DNA of 64,000 nt from UBA668 sp043740085. GTDB taxonomy: Bacteria; Actinomycetota; Acidimicrobiia; Acidimicrobiales; Ilumatobacteraceae. Positions 42,538 through 51,264 of this stretch are shown here, one piece after another; position 1 is the stretch's first letter; every line of letters starts with the position of its first letter. The translations under genes and the position numbers were made by a program. A model generated the notes under the pieces. It did not search any database and had not been told where the DNA came from. It was given only the letters and a program-made list of their open reading frames with translations. The stretch lies in the NCBI GenBank assembly GCA_043740085.1, contig JAYUCY010000112.1:25050-89049 (forward strand), written 5' to 3'.

Positions 42538-42825
42538 ATGGCCTCCGCGTTGGTGAAGTGGCAGTTGAAGAAGACGAGCGCTCGGCTGCGCACCCTGCGC
42601 GAGGAGCTGGCGGTGATCGACGAGCAGCGCATGTATGTGGTCGACGACGCGGACGATTTGGAGCTGCGGGCCGTGGTGGTCGACTCACCAATGGCTCGCT
42701 CGGAAGCGCACGCGGCTGGCGGGCACGCGGCCGCGTACGGCAAGGCGCGAGCGCACATCGTCGACGAGATCGCGCGGCTGGAGGCTCGCCAGGATGAGTT
42801 GCTCGACCGGTTGTCGGCACGATGA
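42538..42825 (+). CDS. Small charged coiled-coil protein, conserved hypothetical
   Basis: 95 residues, mostly helical: ALVKWQLKKTSARLRTLREE, then LAVIDEQRMYVVDDADD and AHIVDEIARLEARQDELLDRL. Heptad-like patterns at both ends suggest an antiparallel coiled coil. No catalytic motif. It sits 68 bp before the ANTAR regulator on the same strand. I recall similar short actinobacterial proteins but no assigned function. Confidence 0.7.
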   Translation: MASALVKWQLKKTSARLRTLREELAVIDEQRMYVVDDADDLELRAVVVDSPMARSEAHAAGGHAAAYGKARAHIVDEIARLEARQDELLDRLSAR

Positions 42826-42892
42826 TTCGTACGACGTGCTTGAATGTGGCCCGGGCAACACCCTGCCTGACCGGGCCGAAAGGACGCCATCG

Positions 42893-43468
42893 ATGACCAT
42901 CCGTGTGGTGATCGCCGAAGACGAAGCCATCATTCGCCTCGACCTGCGCGAGACCCTCGAGGAAGAGGGTTACGAGGTTGTTGGCGAAACTGGGCGCGGC
43001 GATAGGGCAGTGGATCTGGTACGCGAGCTGCGGCCCGACCTTGCGATTCTCGATATCAAGATGCCGCACATGGACGGGCTGGAGGCGGCACGCATCATCA
43101 GCGGCGAGCGCATCTGTGGCGTCCTCATGCTGACAGCGTTCAGCCAACGCGAGGTGGTGGAAGACGCTCGCGATGCGGGTGCGTTGGCGTACCTGGTGAA
43201 GCCATATCAAAAGAGCGACCTGATCCCCGCGATCGAGGTGGCCATCGGTCGCTTCCGCGAGCTGCAGCAACTCAGCGGCGAAGTCGATGCATTGGGCGAG
43301 CAGCTAGAGGCACGCAAGGTGATTGACCGCGCCAAGGGTGTGCTCATCGACCAACACGGAATGAAGGAAGGCGACGCGTTCACCTTCATCCAGCGCACTG
43401 CAATGAGCGAGCGCTCACGCATGCGCGACGTCGCCGACAGAATTCTCGACGGCACGCTGCACCCGTGA
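42893..43468 (+). CDS. pdtaR: ANTAR-domain response regulator (PdtaR-like)
   Basis: 191 residues. A receiver domain (VVIAEDEAIIRLDLRETLEE; phospho-acceptor Asp in LAILDIKMPHMDG; Lys in YLVKPYQKSDL) is followed by an RNA-binding ANTAR domain (VIDRAKGVLIDQHGMKEGDA, then RTAMSERSRMRDVADRIL). Members bind paired RNA hairpins and prevent termination. Same position relative to polA as Rv1626 in M. tuberculosis. The paired kinase (PdtaS-like) is not next to it. ATG 42893 chosen by family length; its stop overlaps polA. Confidence 0.9.
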   Translation: MTIRVVIAEDEAIIRLDLRETLEEEGYEVVGETGRGDRAVDLVRELRPDLAILDIKMPHMDGLEAARIISGERICGVLMLTAFSQREVVEDARDAGALAYLVKPYQKSDLIPAIEVAIGRFRELQQLSGEVDALGEQLEARKVIDRAKGVLIDQHGMKEGDAFTFIQRTAMSERSRMRDVADRILDGTLHP

Positions 43469-46134
43469 AGATTCTGCTGCTGGATGGCAACTCGCTGACC
43501 TACCGCGCGTTTTACGCGCTCCCCACCGACATGGCCACTGCCTCCGGGCAGGTGACGAATGCGGTGTTCGGGTTCACGTCCATGTTCATTTACATGGTGA
43601 AAGATCAGCAGCCCGATGCCGTCGTTGTGGCCTTCGACCGGCCGGAGAAGACGTTCCGTCACGAGGCCGACCCGCTGTACAAGGCGCAACGCGAGGCAGC
43701 GCCCGACATCCTTCGCCAGCAGATGGGCTTGGTCCGCGAGGTGTTGGCAGCGCTGAACATCACCGTGCTCGACCTGGCCGGGTGGGAAGCCGACGATATT
43801 CTCGCAACCCTCGCCGAGCAGGCGAAGCAGAAGGGCCACGACGCGATCATCGTCACCGGCGACCGCGACAGCTATCAGCTCGTCGACGACCCGCATGTGC
43901 GCGTGATGTACAACAAGCGCGGCGTCAGCGACTACGCGCTCTACGACGAGGCGGGCATCGCCCAGAAGACCGGCGTGACGCCTGCGCTCTACCCGCAGTA
44001 CGCAGCGCTGCGTGGCGACCCCAGCGACAACCTGGAGGGCGTACCGGGTGTGGGGGAGAAGACGGCGGCGAAGCTGCTCAACCAGTACGGCAGCCTCGAC
44101 GGCATCTTCGCGCATGTCAGTGAGCAGACACCGAAGTTACAGTCGTCGCTGATCGAGCACGAGGGTCGGGCACGCCACAACTTCGACATGATGACGCTGC
44201 GACGCGACGCGCCGGTGTCGGTGGCGTTCGAGACGCTCACCGTCGAGCCGAACGATGCGGAGGTGAAGCGCCTGTTTGATTTCCTGGAGTTCCGTGCGCT
44301 GCATGATCGGCTGTACGAGGCGCTGGCCACTTTCGGTATCGGTGCCGCCGCCGGTGCGATGCCGCTGGCCCCATCTGGCGAGGTGTTGGAGGCGGAGGTC
44401 AACGATGTCACCCGCCCGGCGGAGGCCGCCGCTCTGATTGCCGCGCAATTGACACTCGATGCGATTCCGAGCTGGTCGGGCGACCCAGGCCGTAGCGATG
44501 TCACCGGGCTTGCCGTGGTGACTGACGCCGATGGCGCAGAAGTCGCCTGGCTGCCTGCCGACGTGGTGCACGCACCGGAAGTGTTGGCGGCGCTGGGTGC
44601 GCACGCCGGCTGGCGCGGCCACAATGCGAAGGCGCTGATGCGTTGGCTGCTGGATCAAGGTGGTGCGGTGCCCGGTCTGCGGCTGGACACGGCGATTGCC
44701 GCGTACCTCATCGATCCGGCCGACATTCGCTACGCGTTACGCGATCTGTTGACGCGCTACACGCGCTTTCAACTGCCAGACGATGGCGCCGCGTCCAGCG
44801 GTCAGCTCGACTTTGGCGGTGGCCCCGACGAGCGGCAGATTGCGGCGCGTGGCGCGTTGGCCGTCGCGCACCTGTCGGCCGCGCTGGAGGCCTCGTTGGA
44901 GAAGCAGGGCATGGCAGATCTGTATGCCTCGATCGAGAATCCGTTGGTTGGTGTGCTCGCCAAGATGGAGCACGTCGGCATCGCCGTAGACGTTGCCGAG
45001 CTGACGCAGTTGAACGCGCGCCTCACTGCCGATGTCGAGCGTCTGAGTGCTGTGCTGCAGGAAGTGGTCGGCCGGCCGTTCAACATCAACTCACCGATTC
45101 AGCTGCGCGAGATCCTGTACAACGAGCGCGGTTTGGCGCCCGGTAAGAAGACGAAGACCGGGTTCAGCACCGACGCGGCGACGTTGGAGAAGTTGCGTGA
45201 CGAGTGGCCCGAGTTCATCGATCCGCTGCTGCAGTACCGCGAGGTCGAGAAGCTGCGCGGTACTTACGGCACCGGGCTGTTGGCGGAGGTGGCGCCCGAC
45301 GGCCGAATCCATGCGACGTTCAACCAGACCGTTGCCCGCACTGGCCGTCTCTCCAGCGACCAGCCCAACCTGCACAACATTCCGGTGCGCAGCGACGAGG
45401 GGAAGCTCTTCCGTAAAGCGTTCATTCCGGCGCCCGGCTGCCAGCTGTTGGTCGCCGACTACAACCAGATCGAGCTGCGCTGCATCGCCCACCTGGCGCA
45501 AGACCCGGGTCTGATCGAGGCGTTCACCAGTGGCACCGACATCCACAACGCAACTGCGTCGCGAGTGTTCAGCGTGGCGCCAGGTGACGTGACGACAGAG
45601 CAGCGGTCGAAGGCGAAAATGGTCTCGTACGGCCTGGCCTACGGGATGGAGGCGTACGGGCTGGCGCAGCGGCTATCGATTCCGACCAGCGAGGCAGCGG
45701 TCATTCTCGACGCGTATTTCGAGGCCTTTCCGAACGTGAAGGACTACATGGACCGCACGGTGGTCGAGGCTCGCATGCGCGGATACACCGAGACGCTGTT
45801 CGGCCGTCGTCGGCCGATTCCCGAACTGTCCAACAGCAACTTCCGCATTCGTCAGGCTGGCGAACGGCAGGCAATGAACGCTGGCATTCAGGGCCTGGCC
45901 GCCGACATTTTCAAGGTCGCGCTCGTTCGCATCGATCAGGCGTTGGAGGCTGCCGGGGTGGCAAGCCGGCTGGTGCTGCAGGTGCACGACGAAGTGCTCG
46001 TCGAAACTCCCGAGGCCGAGATGGATCAGGTCGGCCCACTGGTGATCGACCTCATGCGCAATGCCGCGCAGCTCGACGTGCCGTTGGAAGTCAACGTCGC
46101 CTGGGGCAAAACCTGGGCCGCCGGCAAATCCTGA
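43465..46134 (+). CDS. polA: DNA polymerase I
   Basis: 889 residues. The 5'-3' exonuclease (1-290) has LLDGNSLTYRAFYALP, DLAGWEADDILATLA, VTGDRDSYQLV and DNLEGVPGVGEKTA. The middle 3'-5' exonuclease fold lacks the DxE metal-binding motif (LAVVTDADGAEVAWLP instead), so proofreading is probably absent, as in other actinobacteria. Polymerase motifs A (VADYNQIELRCIAHL), B (RSKAKMVSYGLAYGMEAYGL) and C (LQVHDEVLVE) are intact. GTG 43465 overlaps the regulator stop (GTGA). Confidence 0.95.
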   Translation: MKILLLDGNSLTYRAFYALPTDMATASGQVTNAVFGFTSMFIYMVKDQQPDAVVVAFDRPEKTFRHEADPLYKAQREAAPDILRQQMGLVREVLAALNITVLDLAGWEADDILATLAEQAKQKGHDAIIVTGDRDSYQLVDDPHVRVMYNKRGVSDYALYDEAGIAQKTGVTPALYPQYAALRGDPSDNLEGVPGVGEKTAAKLLNQYGSLDGIFAHVSEQTPKLQSSLIEHEGRARHNFDMMTLRRDAPVSVAFETLTVEPNDAEVKRLFDFLEFRALHDRLYEALATFGIGAAAGAMPLAPSGEVLEAEVNDVTRPAEAAALIAAQLTLDAIPSWSGDPGRSDVTGLAVVTDADGAEVAWLPADVVHAPEVLAALGAHAGWRGHNAKALMRWLLDQGGAVPGLRLDTAIAAYLIDPADIRYALRDLLTRYTRFQLPDDGAASSGQLDFGGGPDERQIAARGALAVAHLSAALEASLEKQGMADLYASIENPLVGVLAKMEHVGIAVDVAELTQLNARLTADVERLSAVLQEVVGRPFNINSPIQLREILYNERGLAPGKKTKTGFSTDAATLEKLRDEWPEFIDPLLQYREVEKLRGTYGTGLLAEVAPDGRIHATFNQTVARTGRLSSDQPNLHNIPVRSDEGKLFRKAFIPAPGCQLLVADYNQIELRCIAHLAQDPGLIEAFTSGTDIHNATASRVFSVAPGDVTTEQRSKAKMVSYGLAYGMEAYGLAQRLSIPTSEAAVILDAYFEAFPNVKDYMDRTVVEARMRGYTETLFGRRRPIPELSNSNFRIRQAGERQAMNAGIQGLAADIFKVALVRIDQALEAAGVASRLVLQVHDEVLVETPEAEMDQVGPLVIDLMRNAAQLDVPLEVNVAWGKTWAAGKS

Positions 46135-46149
46135 ACGGCTCGCCAGCCC

Positions 46150-46182
46150 GTCCCCGGGCGGTCCCCGGGCGGTCCCCGGGCG
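46150..46182 (+). repeat. 11-bp tandem repeat
   Basis: GTCCCCGGGCG three times in a row shortly after the polA stop. First of several repeats in a 317-bp gene-free spacer (46135-46451). Confidence 0.85.
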
Positions 46183-46203
46183 GTCCGAGCTAGCTCCAAC
46201 TTC

Positions 46204-46270
46204 GGCACCCTCCGCCGCCCAAGGGCGGGTAAACCGGTCACATTCGTCACGTTTACCCGCCCGTGGGCGG
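46204..46270 (+). repeat. 67-bp palindromic repeat, copy B
   Basis: Same order, length and orientation as 10590-10656: GGCACCCTCC, then CCGCCCAAGGGCGGGTAAAC, TCACG, GTTTACCCGCCC and GTGGGCGG. The outer arms GGGCGGGTAAAC and GTTTACCCGCCC are complementary, so the whole can fold into one long stem with a small hairpin on each side. Confidence 0.82.
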
Positions 46271-46293
46271 CTGAGGATGCCATCTCGGGGATC

Positions 46294-46440
46294 CGAGTGG
46301 GTACTCGCATCCCGGGGCGCGAGTACCCACTCGCATTGCGCTGTGGAACTCGGACTGGCGGCGTGGAACTCGGACTGGCGCTGTGGAACTCGGACTGGCG
46401 GCGTGGAACTGGAACTGGTGGCGTAAATCTCGGACCGGGC
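46294..46440 (+). repeat. Composite repeat, copy 2 (palindrome plus five 20-bp units)
   Basis: A perfect 15-bp inverted repeat (46294-46308 and 46319-46333) around a CCCGGGG-containing loop. From 46341 a 20-bp unit (CTGTGGAACTCGGACTGGCG and its GCGTGGAACTC variant) repeats four times, with a fifth degenerate unit ending 46440. The same order, on the opposite strand, is at 6331-6417. The last unit lies 11 bp from the methyltransferase ATG. Confidence 0.82.
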
Positions 46441-46451
46441 AGACTGGAGCG

Positions 46452-47183
46452 ATGAGCGACCACGGGTCTCATTGGTTTGAGCCGATTGCGGATCATCTGG
46501 GTGGCGCGTACCTGCGCTACTCGTTCACGAAGGGGACCCGCCAGGAAGTCGACTTCTTGATGGGAGCGCTGCAATTGCAGCCGGGCCAGCGAGTGCTGGA
46601 TGTGGGGTGCGGGCCTGGTCGACACGTACACGAGTTGGCCCGACGCGGGCTCACGGTGCACGGCATCGACATCAGCGAACGGTTCATCGAACTTGCTGCC
46701 CAGGATGCACCCGACGGTGCGACGTTCGAACGTCGCGACGCTCGCGACCTCAACTTCGACGGCGAGTTCGACGTCGTCATCTGTCTCTGCCAGGGCGCCT
46801 TCGGTCTGATGACGGCCAACAGCGACGACGAGACGGTGCTCAATGGCATGGCGCGAGCGCTCAAGCCCGGGGGAGCATTGGCCCTCAGCGCGTTCAACGC
46901 CTACTTCGCAGTGAAGTACTTCGCTGCCGACGACAACCCAGGAGCAACCTTCGATGCGGCCACGGGCGTCAACCATGAGCGCACCGAGGTCCGCAACGAG
47001 CGGGGTGAGCCTCAACCCGTCGATCTGTGGACGGGCTGCTACACGCCGCGCGAGTTGCGCGTGCTGTGTCGTCTTGCGGGGCTGACCATTGAGTCGATCA
47101 ACAGCGTGGAACCGGGCGACTACCAGCTGGCAACGCCCACCACCGAAACCGCTGAATTCTTGGTAATCGCGCGTCGAGGCTGA
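46452..47183 (+). CDS. SAM-dependent methyltransferase (class I)
   Basis: 243 residues. Motif I is VLDVGCGPGRHVHELA near residue 48, motif II area GIDISERFIELA, then FDVVICLCQGAFGLM and ARALKPGGALALSAF. Methyl acceptor unknown. ATG 46452 has GGAG only 2 nt away, and the frame stays open upstream into the repeat array, so the true start is somewhat uncertain. It stands between polA and rpsA, which are closer neighbours in other actinobacteria, so it may be a later insertion. Confidence 0.82.
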   Translation: MSDHGSHWFEPIADHLGGAYLRYSFTKGTRQEVDFLMGALQLQPGQRVLDVGCGPGRHVHELARRGLTVHGIDISERFIELAAQDAPDGATFERRDARDLNFDGEFDVVICLCQGAFGLMTANSDDETVLNGMARALKPGGALALSAFNAYFAVKYFAADDNPGATFDAATGVNHERTEVRNERGEPQPVDLWTGCYTPRELRVLCRLAGLTIESINSVEPGDYQLATPTTETAEFLVIARRG

Positions 47184-47211
47184 TGACACTTGCCGGGTCC
47201 GCTGGTATCCT
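47183..47211 (+). promoter_or_regulatory. Promoter of rpsA
   Basis: ATGACA (47183-47188) and TATCCT (47206-47211) with 17-bp spacing. Unlike most genes here it leaves a leader of roughly 50 nt, which contains a short inverted repeat (TCCGGAATCCGCCGGATT). Confidence 0.45.
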
Positions 47212-47267
47212 CCGCAGGTCCGGAATCCGCCGGATTACCTAGGTTTTTGTCCGAAAGCGATCGTCTC

Positions 47268-48704
47268 TTGTCCGATACCTCTACTTCCTTCTTGACTTCC
47301 GGTGCCTGGGGCACCTTTGACGAAGAGGGCAATTACACCCCCCGCGAGATCGTGTCCGACGATCTCGGCATGTCGTTCTCCGAAGCCATCGAAGGCACCA
47401 TGGTCTCCGTGGAGGACGGCCAGCTGGTCCACGGCATTGTCGTCAAGATCGACAAGGACGAAGTTCTCCTCGACATCGGCTACAAGAGCGAAGGCGTTAT
47501 CCCCTCCCGCGAGCTGAGCATCCGCAACGACGTCGACCCGCACGAAATCGTGTCGCTGGGCGACTCGGTTGAGGCATTGGTGCTCACCAAGGAAGACAAG
47601 GAAGGCCGTCTGGTCCTTTCGAAGAAGCGTGCCCAGTACGAGCGTGCATGGGGCACCATCGAGAAGATCAAGGAAGCCGAAGGCACCGTTGAGGGCCCGG
47701 TCATCGAGGTCGTCAAGGGCGGTCTCATCGTCGACATCGGCCTGCGTGGCTTCCTGCCCGCATCGCTGGTCGAGCTGCGCCGTGTGCGCGATCTCGTGCC
47801 GTACGTCGGCAAGATCGTCCAGGCCAAGATCATCGAGCTCGACAAGAACCGCAACAACGTGGTCCTCAGCCGTCGTGCCTTCCTGGAAGAGACGCAGAAG
47901 GAAAGCCGCGACAGCTTCCTCACCAACCTCAAGCCGGGCGAGATCCGCGAGGGTGTTGTCAGCAGCGTCGTGTCGTTCGGTGCGTTCGTCGACCTCGGCG
48001 GCATGGATGGTCTCATCCACGTCAGCGAGCTGTCGTGGAAGCACGTCGACCACCCGGGTGCCGTTGTCACCGTTGGCGACAAGGTCACCGTCCAGGTGCT
48101 CGATGTCGACTTCGACCGTGAGCGCATCAGCCTGTCGCTGAAGGCCACCCAGCAAGATCCGTGGCAGGAGTTCGCCGGCTCGCATGAAGTGGGCCAGCTG
48201 GTCTACGGCCGTGTCACCAAGCTGGTGCCGTTCGGTGGTTTCGTGCAGGTTGGCGAAGGCATCGAGGGTCTCGTACACATCTCGGAGATGTCTACGCACC
48301 ACGTCGATTCGCCCGAGCAGGTCGTCACGCCCGGCGAAGAGCTGTGGGTCAAGATCATCGATCTCGACCTGGCCCGTCGCCGTATCAGCCTCTCCATCAA
48401 GCAGGCTGCCGAGGGCGGCGAGCTGGCCGAGGAGTACCGTTCGCACTTCGAGATCGACGAGCACGGTAACTGGGCCGCTGGTGGCGACGATGCCGAGCGC
48501 GAGGCCGCATGGGCCGAGTACTACCAGGAGAACCCAGGCGAGGCACCCCCGGGCGCCGATGGCACCGCCCGCGCTGCCGGGCTGCCGCCGGTCGCGGAGG
48601 CTGCCACTGGCACCGCTGAGGCACTTGAAGCCGCTGCCGCTGAGGTTGCCGCCGACGATGTCGTCACCGAGAATGCAGCTGCCGACGAGGCCCCCGAAAC
48701 CTGA
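47268..48704 (+). CDS. rpsA: 30S ribosomal protein S1
   Basis: 478 residues with four S1 RNA-binding domains (GQLVHGIVVKIDKDEVLLDI; GPVIEVVKGGLIVDIGLRGF; GVVSSVVSFGAFVDLGGMDG; GRVTKLVPFGGFVQVGEGIE), then an acidic Ala/Glu-rich tail. It helps unstructured mRNA bind the ribosome. TTG 47268 (MSDTSTSFLTSGAW) is preferred because the frame's earlier start at 47190 lies within the promoter. With many leaderless mRNAs in this genome, S1 may matter for the minority with leaders. Confidence 0.93.
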   Translation: MSDTSTSFLTSGAWGTFDEEGNYTPREIVSDDLGMSFSEAIEGTMVSVEDGQLVHGIVVKIDKDEVLLDIGYKSEGVIPSRELSIRNDVDPHEIVSLGDSVEALVLTKEDKEGRLVLSKKRAQYERAWGTIEKIKEAEGTVEGPVIEVVKGGLIVDIGLRGFLPASLVELRRVRDLVPYVGKIVQAKIIELDKNRNNVVLSRRAFLEETQKESRDSFLTNLKPGEIREGVVSSVVSFGAFVDLGGMDGLIHVSELSWKHVDHPGAVVTVGDKVTVQVLDVDFDRERISLSLKATQQDPWQEFAGSHEVGQLVYGRVTKLVPFGGFVQVGEGIEGLVHISEMSTHHVDSPEQVVTPGEELWVKIIDLDLARRRISLSIKQAAEGGELAEEYRSHFEIDEHGNWAAGGDDAEREAAWAEYYQENPGEAPPGADGTARAAGLPPVAEAATGTAEALEAAAAEVAADDVVTENAAADEAPET

Positions 48705-48723
48705 TTCTTCGAATCTCTGCAGG

Positions 48724-48760
48724 GATGGCACGGCTGTGAGGCCGTGCCATCATGCGTTTT
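48724..48760 (+). terminator. rpsA terminator
   Basis: Perfect 11-bp stem GATGGCACGGC / GCCGTGCCATC, loop TGTGAG, followed by ATGCGTTTT. Ends at the converging response regulator gene. Confidence 0.8.
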
Positions 48761-49386
48761 CAGGTGAGTTTGACGATGCCCATCTTCACGGCCATCAGGA
48801 CGGCTTGCGTCCGGTCCCGGGCGTCGAGCTTGTCGTAGATGGAGGCAAGGTGGTTCTTCACCGTGCGGTGGCTGATGTACAAGCGCTCGGCGATCTCGTT
48901 GGTGCCCAGCCCATCGGCGACCAGTTGCAGCACCTCCTCCTCGCGGGTGGAGATGATGCCGTCAGTGTCGCGGCGGGCCTCTTTGAGAAGTGCTTCCGCC
49001 AATCCTGGCGACATGGGGCGGTCACCATTGGCAGCGAGGCGGATGGCTTCGACGACCTCGCTGATCGAGGAGTCTTTGGTGACGTAGCCGACAGCGCCGG
49101 CTTTGAGCGCGCTGTCGAAGACTTCGCGGTCGATGTGCATGGTCAGCATGACGACGCGCATCGCACTCGCTGCCGCGACCAGGCGGCGGGTTGCTTCGAT
49201 GCCGTCGACTGTTGGCATCGAGACGTCCATCAGCACGACGTCGGGGCGGGTGGCGAGGGCCACGCGTACGCCCTCCTCACCGTTGGCGGCCTCGCCCAGC
49301 ACCTTGATGCCTTCCGCTTCGAGCGCTCGGCGCAGGCCTTGGCGCAACATGGTGTGATCATCGACGAGTACGACTGAGACGCTCAC
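48760..49386 (-). CDS. NarL/LuxR-family response regulator
   Basis: 208 residues. The receiver shows VLVDDHTMLRQGL, phospho-acceptor Asp in VVLMDVSMPTVDG and Lys in VGYVTKDSS. The LuxR-type HTH is STREEEVLQLVADGLGTNEI with ERLYISHRTVKNHLASIYDK. Its ATG overlaps the kinase stop (ATGA), so the two are coupled. Target genes unknown. Confidence 0.92.
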   Translation of the reverse strand: MSVSVVLVDDHTMLRQGLRRALEAEGIKVLGEAANGEEGVRVALATRPDVVLMDVSMPTVDGIEATRRLVAAASAMRVVMLTMHIDREVFDSALKAGAVGYVTKDSSISEVVEAIRLAANGDRPMSPGLAEALLKEARRDTDGIISTREEEVLQLVADGLGTNEIAERLYISHRTVKNHLASIYDKLDARDRTQAVLMAVKMGIVKLT

Positions 49387-51200
49387 TCGCTGGGCTGCCC
49401 TTCCATCACGAGGTGAATACGAACTTCGGTACCGCCGGTGGTCAGTGACTGCAGCGTCAGCTCGGCGTCGAGGCGCTGTGCCCGTTCTTGCATGCCGACC
49501 AGACCGTAACTGTCGGGTCGGGCGTCGGACGCATCCAAGCCGACGCCGTCGTCGCGGATTGCGAACTGCAGGTCGGATCCGCTCTGGCGCCCGCTGACCA
49601 GCAAGTGGGTGGCGTGCGAGTGGCGCTCTGCGTTGAGAATCGCTTCTCTGATGATCTGCCAGAGTTCGCGTTCGATCACAAGCGGGAGCCGTTCGCTGAG
49701 GCGAATGTCGCTGAGGGCTTCGATGCCGCTGCGCTGGCTGACGCGCGTGAGGAATTCTGCGACGGTGGCTGCCAGGTCGCGGCTATGGGTGATCTCGGTG
49801 CGCAGGTCGTAGAGGGTGTCGCGCACATCGCGGACGACGGCGGAGACCTGCTCGCGAAGTTCGCGGAGGACGGGTTCGGTCTCGCCGCCATCGGCCGCGA
49901 CCGAGAGCGCTCGGTCAACCTCGAAGCCGATCATCGCAAGCGACGAGCCGACGTGGTCGTGGAGTTCGCGGGCGATGCGCGTTCGTTCTTCATCGGCGGC
50001 GAGTGTGCGGATGCGGCGGAACATCCGGGCGTTGTCGATGGCGATGCCGAATGGTTCGGTGAGGCCGTGGACGATCTCTGATTGCTGCTGGCCGAACGAG
50101 CCAGCGGTGGATGATTCGACGGCGATGAAACCGACCAGGGCGCCTCGCGCTCGGAGCGCTGCATAGAGGCCGCACGTTGCGCCGGGGGAGACACCTTCGC
50201 CTTCGTTCAGCCGGTCGATGCGGATGGTCTTCAGCGACTCGGCTGATTGCCGCAGTCCTGTGGGTAGACGGTCGAGAGGGTAGGTGCGGGCGGTGTTGCC
50301 GCCGTGGGTACGCGCGGGCGTGGCGCGGCGGGTGCTGAGGTCGACGAGGTAGACCGCGAGGAGGTCGTGGCGCACCATCGTGCGCAGGCGGCCGACGGTG
50401 GAGTCGAGTACCTCTTCCAGGTCCAGTGAGGCCGGCAGCGTTTGGGCGACGCGCTGCAGTGCGAACAGCAGTGAGTTGGCCTCGGCGAGGCGGCTGACCC
50501 TGTCGAGTGCGACCTGCTGTTGGCGCGCTGCGTCGTGTGCGGCGCGGTGGGCGAGACCGCTGGTGAATGCCACGAGGCCGAGCAGCCCAACCCACAGCGC
50601 ACTGTCTTGTAGGCCTTGGCGCACGCCGACGTTGGGAACGTGTTGCACAGTGATGACGGCGACTGCGGCGACGGCCAGTTGGGCGCTGAACATGCCACCG
50701 GTGGCGAAGCCGGCGAGCATGCCGATAGGAACGAGGAAGAGGACGAAGGGCGATGCCCAGGCACCGGTCAGCAGCACTGCAGCGACAACGACAGCCAGCT
50801 CGATGACGATGCGCAGGCGGGTCTTGGGATCGTTGCGGTAGGCGACGGGGCGGAGACATGCAGCCGCGGTGAAGACGGTGGCGGCGGCCGTGTTGGCGAC
50901 CAGGCTCCAGTTGTGCCACGACAGGTCGGGTTGCGCGCGAACGAGGGCGCCAATGAGCGCTGCAACTCGAAACGGCCAGAGTGGCGCGCCGGTGAGTGTG
51001 GGCGGGACGGAAGCGCCCGGCTGGCCGAGTGTGAGCGGGCCGGTGTCGTTCGGGCCAAGCGAGCGACGGTCGATGCCGCTGGGCGGTGTGCGGCTGCGGC
51101 TGCGGCCGCGGCCGCGTCGTTCAACGAGTGGCCAGCCGACAGAGGTGGGGTCCGAAGCGTTCGCCGGCCTGTTCGCCAGTTCGTCAGTATCGTCCGCCAC
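49383..51200 (-). CDS. Sensor histidine kinase with GAF domain (NarL-type, HisKA_3)
   Basis: 605 residues. Acidic and Arg-rich cytoplasmic N-terminus (1-75), five or six TM helices (about 80-230), a GAF domain (about 265-405), dimerisation/phospho-acceptor motif RIARELHDHVGSSLAMIGFE, and HATPase (EAILNAERHSHAT, DDGVGLD, SYGLVGMQERA). GTG 51200 is chosen because TAGCAT lies 7 nt upstream; an open frame extends to 51245. Divergent from coaE. The GAF domain suggests a small-molecule, redox or gas signal. Confidence 0.88.
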   Translation of the reverse strand: MADDTDELANRPANASDPTSVGWPLVERRGRGRSRSRTPPSGIDRRSLGPNDTGPLTLGQPGASVPPTLTGAPLWPFRVAALIGALVRAQPDLSWHNWSLVANTAAATVFTAAACLRPVAYRNDPKTRLRIVIELAVVVAAVLLTGAWASPFVLFLVPIGMLAGFATGGMFSAQLAVAAVAVITVQHVPNVGVRQGLQDSALWVGLLGLVAFTSGLAHRAAHDAARQQQVALDRVSRLAEANSLLFALQRVAQTLPASLDLEEVLDSTVGRLRTMVRHDLLAVYLVDLSTRRATPARTHGGNTARTYPLDRLPTGLRQSAESLKTIRIDRLNEGEGVSPGATCGLYAALRARGALVGFIAVESSTAGSFGQQQSEIVHGLTEPFGIAIDNARMFRRIRTLAADEERTRIARELHDHVGSSLAMIGFEVDRALSVAADGGETEPVLRELREQVSAVVRDVRDTLYDLRTEITHSRDLAATVAEFLTRVSQRSGIEALSDIRLSERLPLVIERELWQIIREAILNAERHSHATHLLVSGRQSGSDLQFAIRDDGVGLDASDARPDSYGLVGMQERAQRLDAELTLQSLTTGGTEVRIHLVMEGQPSE

Positions 51201-51207
51201 CACCGGG

Positions 51208-51213
51208 ATGCTA
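51208..51213 (-). promoter_or_regulatory. -10 element of the NarL-type kinase operon
   Basis: TAGCAT, 7 nt before the GTG at 51200. Confidence 0.45.
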
Positions 51214-51252
51214 CTTGTGCCTGCCGCTCCGGCCCGCGAGTGCACTGCCGGT

Positions 51253-51258
51253 TACCAT
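51253..51258 (+). promoter_or_regulatory. -10 element of coaE
   Basis: TACCAT, 6 nt before the ATG at 51265. Confidence 0.5.
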
Positions 51259-51264
51259 CGCTGC

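Noticed and set aside
40724..43270. 848-codon version of malQ
   Set aside because: It would run through the divergent coiled-coil gene and the ANTAR regulator; homology to GH77 starts only near 42505.
44330..44760. Loss of proofreading residues in PolA as a novelty
   Set aside because: Degenerate 3'-5' exonuclease sites are usual in actinobacterial PolA.
46341..46440. Coding tandem repeat at the N-terminus of the methyltransferase
   Set aside because: The frame is open through the array, but the translated array is unrelated to methyltransferases and its counterpart at 6331-6417 is noncoding.
47235..48731. 498-codon minus-strand frame opposite rpsA
   Set aside because: Shadow of the S1 domains; no start signal, and it crosses the rpsA terminator.
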